A stretch of DNA of 33,272 nucleotides from a virus. Position 1 is the stretch's first letter. Every line of letters starts with the position of its first letter. The position numbers and the translations under genes were made by a program. Shown here in pieces: positions 27,507 to 33,272 of the stretch. Under the pieces are notes generated by a model. The model was given only the letters and a program-made list of their open reading frames with translations. It ran no database searches and had not been told where the DNA came from. The stretch is from IMG/VR virus record IMGVR_UViG_3300017724_000032, positions 1 through 33,272 of that record; one strand, 5' to 3'.

Positions 27507-28405
27507 TATAAATATCCTTTACCTAAATTAAATCCGGAGATAAAATCTCTATAGTTAAATTTTGATGTAGTATCTCTGCTGTATATTGGTTGAGCTACTA
27601 CGTTAATTTGAGATTCTGATGGTGCCCATCCTATATTTTCAGCACTACTTCTGGTAGCAAAATTTGTAGCAATGTAGTCAACATCTCTTGGCATATCAAC
27701 TGAAAATGTTGTAATTACTACTGGAACATTATTAAAAACATAATCTCCGTAGCCGTTAAGTTTTACAATTGGTGGAGGATTACCTGTAGCAAATCGGCCA
27801 TAATCCATTTTAGTAATTGACCTTAAGTAATGTACACATGCTACCCAATATTGGGCTTCTAAAGAATTTTGTACATACATTTGACCTGTGATGTTTATAG
27901 CTTCCACACTTGAGTTCTGATACGCAAAGAACGGATAATTACTATGCACAGGGGCAGTAGCATTATAATTGGCATTATGCTGAATAATAATTGAAGGTGT
28001 ATATGGAAAAACCATTCTATTTCCAGTACTTTGAAGCGGTGACATTACAGGAGACATTTTGAAAGCAAGAGGATTGTTAGGTAAACTTAAAGAAACTCTC
28101 CAATCTTTTTCTTCAACCTGTGTAGAAGCAAAAACTGCTGGTTCTACTTCAATGCCGCCTCCGGCGCCATCGGCTCCTGGAAGATTTTGTGACCTAAAAG
28201 CACTAGCAAATTTTCCTACTGCGCCACTAACACCACTGAATATACTTTGTCCAATGTCTTTAACATTATCTGGTATATCATCTGTTGAAAATGGGAAAGT
28301 ACCAGCATTTACGTTTTGGCCTGAACCTTTCTTTGGTACGTTAAATCCAGGGTTTCCTGATAACTGTATGCCTGGTACGCCTGGGTCTCTGTCTTTAAAG
28401 TCCAT
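27506..28405 (-). CDS. gp48: Baseplate tail-tube cap / tube initiator, gp48 (gp54)-like
   Basis: In T4, gp48 and gp54 sit on top of the hub and nucleate tail-tube polymerisation. This 299-aa protein carries the family's recognisable block at residues 133-165 (FPYTPSIIIQHNANYN, then HSNYPFFAYQNS). It is followed by ITGQMYVQNSLEAQYWV and a C-terminal half with VPVVITTFSVDMPRDVDYI. The first about 95 residues are Gly/Pro-rich and probably flexible. It is somewhat shorter than T4 gp48 (364 aa). It is the first gene of the minus-strand tail module, with an AGGA site 10-11 bases before the ATG and a late-promoter-like element just upstream. Only one gp48/gp54 paralogue is visible here. Confidence 0.87.
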   Translation of the reverse strand: MDFKDRDPGVPGIQLSGNPGFNVPKKGSGQNVNAGTFPFSTDDIPDNVKDIGQSIFSGVSGAVGKFASAFRSQNLPGADGAGGGIEVEPAVFASTQVEEKDWRVSLSLPNNPLAFKMSPVMSPLQSTGNRMVFPYTPSIIIQHNANYNATAPVHSNYPFFAYQNSSVEAINITGQMYVQNSLEAQYWVACVHYLRSITKMDYGRFATGNPPPIVKLNGYGDYVFNNVPVVITTFSVDMPRDVDYIATNFATRSSAENIGWAPSESQINVVAQPIYSRDTTSKFNYRDFISGFNLGKGYL

Positions 28406-28431
28406 AATTTTAATTTCCTTATATTATGCAT

Positions 28432-28439
28432 TATTTAGT
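28432..28439 (-). promoter_or_regulatory. Late-promoter-like element ACTAAATA upstream of gp48
   Basis: The minus strand reads ACTAAATAATG 27-34 bases before the gp48 ATG, matching 6 of 8 bases of TATAAATA. It lies at the head of the whole tail module, exactly where a late promoter is expected. Its upstream end touches the -35 box of the plus-strand gp55 promoter. The match is weaker than the one before gp6, so position carries much of the weight. Confidence 0.5.
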
Positions 28440-28467
28440 TGACTTTATTAACTACTGAGTTTATAAT
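28439..28467 (+). promoter_or_regulatory. Sigma70-type promoter of gp55
   Basis: TTGACT (28439-28444), a 17-base spacer and TATAAT (28462-28467) give a near-consensus bacterial housekeeping promoter. Transcription would start near 28474, and a GGAG ribosome site at 28481-28484 precedes the ATG at 28490. The same arrangement recurs before gp47 with the same 17-base spacer. It should be read by the unmodified host polymerase early in infection. Confidence 0.88.
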
Positions 28468-28489
28468 ATGAGTATAACCTGGAGAAAAA

Positions 28490-29332
28490 ATGAAAAAAGT
28501 AAATTATTTAAACAACAAAGATATCTTAAAAGAGATACACAAGTCAAAAAGCACTTTTTGTAGTTATACCGACGATAGCTATAGCCAATACGACATAATT
28601 TTACCTTCTATAGATAAAATCAACGTTAGAACTGTTGCTGAAGCAAAGCGTAACAAGGCTAAACGATTACAACAACAAAATTTTGAAGCCGCTAAATTAG
28701 CTGGTAAAAAAGTAAAATTAGCTGAATTTGAAATTGATTATAGAAAAATTACAAAAGAAGAACTAATATTTAGAATTATGTCATTTGATCATATTCCTGA
28801 AGAACCTGGGCGTAAAAAGAACCCTAAGACTGTAGCAGATACAAGAGTAAAGTTAAATTTTCCACCTTTTCAACATTTTAAATTTGATGATGATGGAAAA
28901 GAACTAGATTGTGTAGGTAAAAGTCATTGGGAAGGTGGCATGGAGAACGGATACTTTAATAAAACAGGTGGTAAAGCAACTAACAAACTTGCTATGATGT
29001 GGATGAAGTTATGTGATAGATACGCAACAAGAGGCAATGTACGTGGATACACTTACAATGACGAAATGCGTGGACAAGCAATTCTACAATTAGCACAAAT
29101 TGGCTTACAGTTTGATGAATCAAAATCAAACAATCCGTTTGCTTATTATACTGCGGCGGTTACAAATTCATTTGTACGTGTTATTAACATCGAAAAACGC
29201 AATCAAAACATTAGAGACGATATTCTTGAAATGAACGATATGAATCCTAGTTTTACTAGACAAAATCAAGGTCAGTGGGAGCGTCAAATGGAAGAACACC
29301 AAAAAAAGCTGGCAAACGAGAAAAAGACTTGA
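28490..29332 (+). CDS. gp55: Late-transcription sigma factor gp55
   Basis: This is the homologue of T4 gp55, which redirects host RNA polymerase to TATAAATA-type late promoters. The sigma region-2-like core lies in about residues 165-250: NKLAMMWMKLCDRYATRG, YNDEMRGQAILQLAQIGLQ, NNPFAYYTAAVTNSFVRVIN, EKRNQNIRDDILEMND. At 280 aa it is longer than T4 gp55 (185 aa); the extra length is mostly a basic N-terminal part. The C-terminal residues are charged and probably hold the clamp-binding tail, but I cannot point to the motif with certainty. The start ATG at 28490 has GGAG 5 bases upstream. It is driven by its own sigma70-type promoter and its stop codon overlaps the -35 box of the next promoter. 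Its targets probably include the late elements of the opposite-strand tail module. Confidence 0.93.
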   Translation: MKKVNYLNNKDILKEIHKSKSTFCSYTDDSYSQYDIILPSIDKINVRTVAEAKRNKAKRLQQQNFEAAKLAGKKVKLAEFEIDYRKITKEELIFRIMSFDHIPEEPGRKKNPKTVADTRVKLNFPPFQHFKFDDDGKELDCVGKSHWEGGMENGYFNKTGGKATNKLAMMWMKLCDRYATRGNVRGYTYNDEMRGQAILQLAQIGLQFDESKSNNPFAYYTAAVTNSFVRVINIEKRNQNIRDDILEMNDMNPSFTRQNQGQWERQMEEHQKKLANEKKT

Positions 29333-29357
29333 CTTTAGTCTTAAAATAAGTTATAAT
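29329..29357 (+). promoter_or_regulatory. Sigma70-type promoter of the gp47-gp46 operon
   Basis: TTGACT (29329-29334), a 17-base spacer and TATAAT (29352-29357) precede gp47 by about 30 bases. The -35 box overlaps the stop codon of gp55. Both this and the gp55 promoter share the longer pattern TTGACTTTA ... TTATAATAT, which points to a common early promoter class in this phage. Confidence 0.88.
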
Positions 29358-29386
29358 ATAAAGGTTAAGACTATAAAGGATATATT

Positions 29387-30397
29387 TTGTTTAAAAAAGC
29401 GGCTGTGTTTACGGACATACATTTAGGATTAAAATCAAATAGTCGACAACATCTTCAAGACTGTGAAGACTTTGTTGATTGGTACATTGAACAAGCAAAA
29501 GCTAACGGTTGTGAAACTGGCATTTTTTGTGGAGACTGGCATCATAATAGAAATACAATTAACGTACAAACACTTGATAGCACTACTAGGTGCCTTGAAA
29601 AGTTAGGTGCGGCATTTGAAAATTTTTATTTCTTTGCTGGCAATCACGATTTATACTATAAAGATAAACGTGATGTTTTTTCAGTAGAGTTTGCCAAACA
29701 TATTCCCGGTATTACTTATATTGAAGAAACTACTGTAAAAGACGATGTAGCATTGGTGCCTTGGTTAGTAGGCGACGAATGGAAAAACATTCAAAAGATT
29801 AAAGCAAAATATATGTTTGGACATTTTGAACTTCCTAATTTTTATATGAACGCACTTGTAAAGATGCCTGACCACGGTGATTTAAAACCAGAACATTTTG
29901 AACATCAAGAGTATGTGTTTAGCGGACACTTCCACAAACGGCAAGTACAAGGAAAAATACAATATCTAGGTAATGCTTTTCCTCACAACTATGCTGATGC
30001 GTGGGATGATGATCGCGGAATGATGATTCTTGATAAAGAAAATAATGAAGAACCTAAATATTTAAATTGGCCTGACTGTCCTAAGTATCGAACAACTACT
30101 CTTAGTAAACTTCTTGATCCGGACTCAGATATTATTAAACCTAATATGTATTTGCGTGTTACACTAGACTTGCCAATTAGTTACGAAGAAGCACAATTTA
30201 TTAAAGAAACATATATTACTCAACACGGTTGTAGAGAGATTACACTAATTCCTAGTCAACAAGACGAAGAGATACACACTGATATTGATATTAGTACTTT
30301 TGAAAGTGTTGATCAAATTGTTACTAAAGAAATTTCAGCAATTGATACTGAAAATTATAATAAAAGTGTTCTATTAGGGATATATGACGAACTATGA
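29387..30397 (+). CDS. gp47: Recombination endonuclease subunit gp47 (SbcD/Mre11-like)
   Basis: This 336-aa calcineurin-fold phosphoesterase matches T4 gp47 (339 aa). With gp46 it resects DNA ends for recombination-dependent replication and helps degrade host DNA. The metal-binding motifs are all present: DIHLG (10-14), GDWHHN (49-54), GNHD (85-88), GHFE (145-148) and SGHFHKR (179-185). The start is a TTG at 29387, with AAAGGA 6 bases upstream. The alternative, an internal ATG, would remove the first metal-binding motif, so TTG is well supported. It overlaps gp46 by four bases (ATGA), giving coupled translation of the two subunits. Confidence 0.96.
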   Translation: MFKKAAVFTDIHLGLKSNSRQHLQDCEDFVDWYIEQAKANGCETGIFCGDWHHNRNTINVQTLDSTTRCLEKLGAAFENFYFFAGNHDLYYKDKRDVFSVEFAKHIPGITYIEETTVKDDVALVPWLVGDEWKNIQKIKAKYMFGHFELPNFYMNALVKMPDHGDLKPEHFEHQEYVFSGHFHKRQVQGKIQYLGNAFPHNYADAWDDDRGMMILDKENNEEPKYLNWPDCPKYRTTTLSKLLDPDSDIIKPNMYLRVTLDLPISYEEAQFIKETYITQHGCREITLIPSQQDEEIHTDIDISTFESVDQIVTKEISAIDTENYNKSVLLGIYDEL

Positions 30398-32169
30398 TAA
30401 AAATTAAAAACTTAACGGTTAAGAACTTTATGAGTGTGGGCAATCAGACTCAAGCAGTTGACTTTGATACACAACAGATTACGCTTGTGCTAGGAGAAAA
30501 TCTTGACCAAGGTGGTGACGATAGCGGTTCACGTAACGGTACAGGTAAAACTACAATTATTAATGCGTTGTCTTACGCATTGTACGGACTTGCGTTAACA
30601 AATATCAAACGTAATAATCTAATTAATAAAACTAATAGCAAAGGTATGTTAGTTACACTGTCTTTTGAGAAAGACGGCAGAGAATATAAAATTGAAAGAG
30701 GTCGTTCACCTAATATTTTAAAGTTTTATGTAGACGGGCAAGAACAAGAAATGTTAGACGAGTCGCAAGGCGATTCACGCAAAACACAAGAAGATATTCA
30801 AGACTTACTTGGTATGAGTCATAATATGTTTAAGCATATCTTAGCACTCAATACATACACTGAACCGTTTTTAAGTATGCGTGTTAACGATCAAAAAGAT
30901 ATTATTGAACAGTTGCTCGGCATTACAATACTAAGTGAAAAAGCAGAAACACTTAAAGAACAAATTAGAAAAACTAAAGAAAATATTACTGAAGAAAATG
31001 CTAAACTTACAGCACAACAATCTAGTAACGAACATATTGGCAGTACTATCCGCAGTTTAGAATTAAAAGAAAGTGCTTGGAAAGAAAAACAATCACAAGA
31101 CATAGAAAAACTACGCAAAGGAATAGACGAATTAGAGCATTTAGATATTGATTCTGAGTTAGATTCGCATGAAAAACTATCTAACTGGACTGAACATAAT
31201 AATGCTATTATGGCTCTTAAGAAAGAACTTAGTACATTAGAACCAGCACTAGTACGTGCTGATAAGAGTGTTAATAAAGTTAATAAAGACATCGCAGAAT
31301 TAGAAGATGCTGTGTGTTATACATGTGGACAAGAACTTCACGCAGACAAAAAAGCAGAAATTGCTGAACGTAAATCTAAAGAGCTTACTGATGCTAAATC
31401 ATATCAAGAAGAAATTAACGGTAAAGTAAAAGACGTTATGGCTTCTTTAGATTCTATTGGTGATATAAATGGAAAGCCTACTACATTTTATGAAACTGCT
31501 AAAGAAGCATATGACCATAGAAGTAATGTTGAGAATTTACAAAAAGCATTAATTAGTAAACAAGAAGAAAACGATCCTTATGCTGAACAAATAAAAGATT
31601 TAAAAGAAACCGCTATACAAGAAATTGACTGGGCTACAATTAATACATATACTGACTTAAAAGACCATCAGGAGTTTTTATTAAAACTGTTAACAAACAA
31701 AGATAGTTTTATACGTAAAAAAATTATTGATCAAAACTTAGCATATCTTAATAACAGACTTACAACGTACCTTGATAAACTAGGACTACCGCATCAGGTT
31801 GTATTTAAGAATGATCTAGCAGTTGAAATTACACAATTAGGACAAGATTTAGACTTTGATAATTTAAGTAGAGGCGAGCGTAATAGACTTATACTTGGTA
31901 TGAGCTTTGCGTTTAGAGATGTTTGGGAAAGTTTATATCAAAATATTAACTTGTTGTTTATTGACGAACTTATTGATAATGGATTAGATACTGCTGGCGT
32001 TGAAAACGCACTAACAGTTCTTAAGAAAATGGGTCGAGAACGTCAAAAAAACGTATACTTAATATCGCACAAAGACGAACTGGTAGGAAGAGTAACACAT
32101 GTTCTTAAAGTAATAAAAGAAAACGGGTTTACTTCATACGAAAACGATGTAGAGATACACAATGAGTGA
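30394..32169 (+). CDS. gp46: Recombination endonuclease subunit gp46 (SbcC/Rad50-like ATPase)
   Basis: The 591-aa protein is the ATPase partner of gp47 (T4 gp46 is 560 aa). The Walker A motif is GSRNGTGKTT near residues 44-53. A long charged coiled coil is interrupted by a zinc hook, CYTC at Cys308 and Cys311, which dimerises Rad50-type proteins. The ABC signature LSRGERNRL is near 491 and Walker B LLFIDEL near 520-526, followed by a D-loop-like sequence. The final His-containing switch is in YLISHKDEL. All functional motifs are intact, so the enzyme is probably active. The next small gene starts inside its last codons, extending the operon. Confidence 0.96.
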   Translation: MIKIKNLTVKNFMSVGNQTQAVDFDTQQITLVLGENLDQGGDDSGSRNGTGKTTIINALSYALYGLALTNIKRNNLINKTNSKGMLVTLSFEKDGREYKIERGRSPNILKFYVDGQEQEMLDESQGDSRKTQEDIQDLLGMSHNMFKHILALNTYTEPFLSMRVNDQKDIIEQLLGITILSEKAETLKEQIRKTKENITEENAKLTAQQSSNEHIGSTIRSLELKESAWKEKQSQDIEKLRKGIDELEHLDIDSELDSHEKLSNWTEHNNAIMALKKELSTLEPALVRADKSVNKVNKDIAELEDAVCYTCGQELHADKKAEIAERKSKELTDAKSYQEEINGKVKDVMASLDSIGDINGKPTTFYETAKEAYDHRSNVENLQKALISKQEENDPYAEQIKDLKETAIQEIDWATINTYTDLKDHQEFLLKLLTNKDSFIRKKIIDQNLAYLNNRLTTYLDKLGLPHQVVFKNDLAVEITQLGQDLDFDNLSRGERNRLILGMSFAFRDVWESLYQNINLLFIDELIDNGLDTAGVENALTVLKKMGRERQKNVYLISHKDELVGRVTHVLKVIKENGFTSYENDVEIHNE

Positions 32170-32371
32170 TGATACGCACGATCTTTTAACTAAAGCATAT
32201 ATGGCTTACTTTAAAGCAAATGAAAAGTTTGAAGCTCGTAATTCTGTAAGAACGCACCGTGAAAGCAGAAAATGGTTACGTGAAATACGTAGATTAGCAA
32301 AAGATCGGGCAGAAGAAATACACACAATACACAATACAACAAGAACAACCAGGACCGGTGGTCCAAAATAA
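32162..32371 (+). CDS. Small basic helical protein of unknown function, 69 aa
   Basis: I do not recognise this protein. It starts at an ATG 8 bases inside the end of gp46, so it is probably translated by coupling. It is rich in Arg, Lys and Glu, and residues 1-52 look like one or two amphipathic helices (LLTKAYMAYFKANEKFEARN, ESRKWLREIRRLAKDRAEEI). The tail is Thr/Arg-rich and ends GGPK. Small charged proteins like this often accompany replication or recombination genes in T4-like phages and may bind DNA or a partner protein; this is inference. A 5-bp GC hairpin (GGACC, loop GGT, GGTCC; 32352-32364) lies just before its stop. Confidence 0.72.
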   Translation: MSDDTHDLLTKAYMAYFKANEKFEARNSVRTHRESRKWLREIRRLAKDRAEEIHTIHNTTRTTRTGGPK

Positions 32372-32392
32372 CAGGCACACATATATAAGTTC

Positions 32393-32842
32393 ATGCAGTG
32401 GACTTATCAAGACAAAATAATAGACGAAATACCAGATGAGTATGAAGGCTTTGTTTATCTTATTACTAATACCACTACAGGCCAAAAATATATAGGTAAA
32501 AAACTAGCAAAATTTAAGACTACTAAGCCACCACTTAAAGGCAAAAAGAATAAAAGACGAGGCACTAAAGAAAGCGATTGGAAAGATTACTGGGGATCTA
32601 GTGATAGACTAAACGCAGATGTTGCCAAACTAGGCGAAGACAAGTTTACAAGAGAAATACTATACCTATGTAAAGGTAGGGGCGAAATGTCCTACATAGA
32701 GGCACGAGAACAGTTTGACAGGCGAGTACTTGAAACTGATGATTACTATAATGGTATCATTAATGTTAGAGTAGGCGGATCAGACAAACTCAAACAGGCA
32801 TTGCTAGAACAAAACATCAAGGCAAAACAATCTAACACATAA
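32393..32842 (+). CDS. GIY-YIG-type nuclease domain protein, 149 aa
   Basis: The N-terminal core carries the two GIY-YIG strands, here FVYLITN (20-26) and KYIG (32-35), followed by a Lys-rich loop (KGKKNKRRGTK), a YWGSS segment and a helix with Glu103 (YIEAREQFDRR), the likely metal-binding residue. No separate DNA-binding domain follows, so it is a minimal nuclease. Such proteins act as homing endonucleases or as phage-encoded DNA-cutting enzymes; which one applies here cannot be told. It lies 21 bases after the 69-aa gene, with no strong ribosome site. It is the last coding gene before the structured non-coding region. That adjacency could mean a mobile unit, but may be chance. Confidence 0.85.
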   Translation: MQWTYQDKIIDEIPDEYEGFVYLITNTTTGQKYIGKKLAKFKTTKPPLKGKKNKRRGTKESDWKDYWGSSDRLNADVAKLGEDKFTREILYLCKGRGEMSYIEAREQFDRRVLETDDYYNGIINVRVGGSDKLKQALLEQNIKAKQSNT

Positions 32843-32844
32843 GG

Positions 32845-33160
32845 TTAGCGGGCCAGTTTACAAATACCGCTGAGGAAAAGGTCCTGTGATAAGGACACTC
32901 GTACACGTTGAGCCGCGTCCGGTAGTAGGGCGGCAGGATTGATGTAGGTTGACTGTTAGCAATCGAAAAACACAACACAGTTCATAAAAACTCTTTAGCA
33001 ACAGGAACGAAGCGAGAGGTAGCGTAAGCGATGTCGACGTAGGTTGGGAAAGGTCAGAGCCCATTGAACAGTGAAAACACCTACTTCCGAATCTCGGCTG
33101 TGACGAACTCACATGAAGTGCAAACTTTGAGATTAGATGGAACCGTAGTAGGTTCCGTCT
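32845..33160 (+). ncRNA. Candidate structured non-coding RNA of unknown family
   Basis: No convincing reading frame covers this stretch, and its G+C (about 49% over 32881-33120, by count) is well above the neighbouring genes. On the plus strand I find successive helices: 32845-32851/32867-32873 (7 bp, one wobble), 32881-32885/32892-32896 (5 bp), 32912-32916/32930-32934 (5 bp), 33039-33044/33079-33084 (6 bp) enclosing 33045-33048/33060-33063, then a three-way junction closed by 33090-33095/33129-33134, and a 10-bp hairpin at 33135-33160. One tetraloop is GCAA (GNRA type), which favours the plus strand as the RNA sense. The first helix starts 3 bases after the GIY-YIG stop, so it could be processed from the gp47-gp46 transcript. 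I see no tRNA, tmRNA, RNase P, 6S or group I intron signature. The exact ends are uncertain. Confidence 0.65.
33006..33032 (+). repeat. First copy of imperfect direct repeat (AACGAAG ... AGCGTAAGCGAT)
   Basis: AACGAAG at 33006-33012 and AGCGTAAGCGAT at 33021-33032 recur in the same order at 33239-33245 and 33259-33270. The spacer is 8 bases here and 13 in the second copy. This copy lies inside the candidate RNA, between its 5' hairpins and its 3' multi-branched part. Confidence 0.7.
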
Positions 33161-33179
33161 GACTGAAACAATCTACATG

Positions 33180-33212
33180 AAGCAATTACAATATTACTAC
33201 GTAATATTGCTT
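33180..33212 (+). terminator. Possible terminator or bistable hairpin after the candidate RNA
   Basis: Two competing folds exist. One is a 9-bp perfect hairpin, CAATATTAC-TAC-GTAATATTG (33189-33209). The other is a 7-bp stem, AAGCAAT/ATTGCTT (33180-33186/33206-33212), with an inner 5-bp ATTAC/GTAAT stem. It is followed by a T-rich but broken run (CTTTAATTC). The stem is AT-rich and the T-tract is weak, so intrinsic termination is only possible. The rest of the sequence to the window end is AT-rich and without a recognisable gene. Confidence 0.35.
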
Positions 33213-33238
33213 TAATTCATATCTATTACTTTAATCAA

Positions 33239-33270
33239 AACGAAGTGTAAGTAGTTTGAGCGTAAGCGAT
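33239..33270 (+). repeat. Second copy of imperfect direct repeat (AACGAAG ... AGCGTAAGCGAT)
   Basis: This is the partner of the repeat at 33006-33032, with the 12-base part AGCGTAAGCGAT exactly conserved. It lies 3' of the candidate RNA and the possible terminator, at the edge of the window. It may be the beginning of a second structured element, or of a repeat family that continues beyond the window. Confidence 0.7.
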
Positions 33271-33272
33271 AA

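Noticed and set aside
27507-27514. Perfect TATAAATA on the plus strand
   Set aside because: It is inside the gp53/gp48 junction, pointing antisense into gp48 with no plus-strand gene for about 980 bases. Probably chance in AT-rich DNA, though an antisense late transcript is not excluded.
32352-32364. GGACC/GGTCC hairpin near the end of the 69-aa gene as a terminator
   Set aside because: Only 5 bp, no T-tract after it, and the next gene follows in the same direction within 21 bases.
32715-32752. TTGACA and TATAAT inside the GIY-YIG gene as a promoter for the RNA candidate
   Set aside because: The spacer is 26 bases, too long for sigma70; the nearer TTGAAA gives only 11. The RNA may instead come from the upstream operon transcript.
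32858-33112. 84-aa minus-strand frame over the structured region
   Set aside because: Cys/Ser-rich, no ribosome site, opposite to the surrounding genes, and explained by the GC-rich RNA hairpins.
32843-33180. RNase P RNA, tmRNA, tRNA or group I intron identity for the structured region
   Set aside because: GAGGAAAAGG (32872-32881) recalls the RNase P GAGGAAAGUCC box, but the other RNase P conserved blocks are missing. No tRNA cloverleaf, TPsiC arm, tag frame or P7 intron core was found.
1-33272. CRISPR arrays, insertion sequences, tRNA genes or attachment sites
   Set aside because: No regularly spaced repeats, no transposase frame with inverted ends and no cloverleaf seen on either strand.

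Overview
The window is part of the genome of a T4-like (Straboviridae-related) contractile-tailed phage of the marine type seen in cyanophages and SAR11 phages. The evidence is the set of T4 core homologues (gp46, gp47, gp55, gp48, gp53, gp5, gp25, gp6), the very large tail/baseplate proteins, the AT-rich coding sequence and the compact layout. The host cannot be fixed from the sequence. A Pelagibacter-like or picocyanobacterial host is an inference from protein style and base composition.

Left to middle (1-28405), everything is on the minus strand and reads as one tail/baseplate module. In transcription order it runs: gp48-like tube cap, gp53-like wedge protein, a 978-aa putative hub protein, gp5 (hub spike with a GH19-type lytic domain at its C-terminus), an unknown small protein, a PAAR spike-tip protein, gp25, gp6, a giant 4978-aa virion protein that fills 45% of the window, a 203-aa structural protein, and the start of a fibre-like gene that runs off the left edge. 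Most junctions overlap or are separated by a few bases. Three T4-late-like elements (NATAAATA or NCTAAATA) sit upstream of gp48, gp6 and the 203-aa gene.

Right part (28490-32842), the plus strand carries regulation and recombination genes: the late sigma factor gp55, the gp47/gp46 recombination nuclease (Mre11/Rad50-like, SbcD/SbcC-like), a 69-aa unknown and a GIY-YIG-type nuclease. gp55 and gp47 are each preceded by a near-perfect sigma70 promoter, TTGACT-17 bp-TATAAT, that the host polymerase should read early. The logic is an early-to-late relay: host-type promoters make gp55, and gp55 then directs transcription from the late elements that drive the opposite-strand tail module. The first late element abuts the gp55 promoter in an 84-bp divergent control region.

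Right edge (32843-33272) has no convincing gene. It is much richer in G+C than the rest (about 49% over 32881-33120, by my count) and folds on the plus strand into a chain of clean hairpins, including a perfect three-way junction with a GCAA tetraloop. I read it as a structured non-coding RNA that I cannot assign to a known family. It is the most interesting item here.
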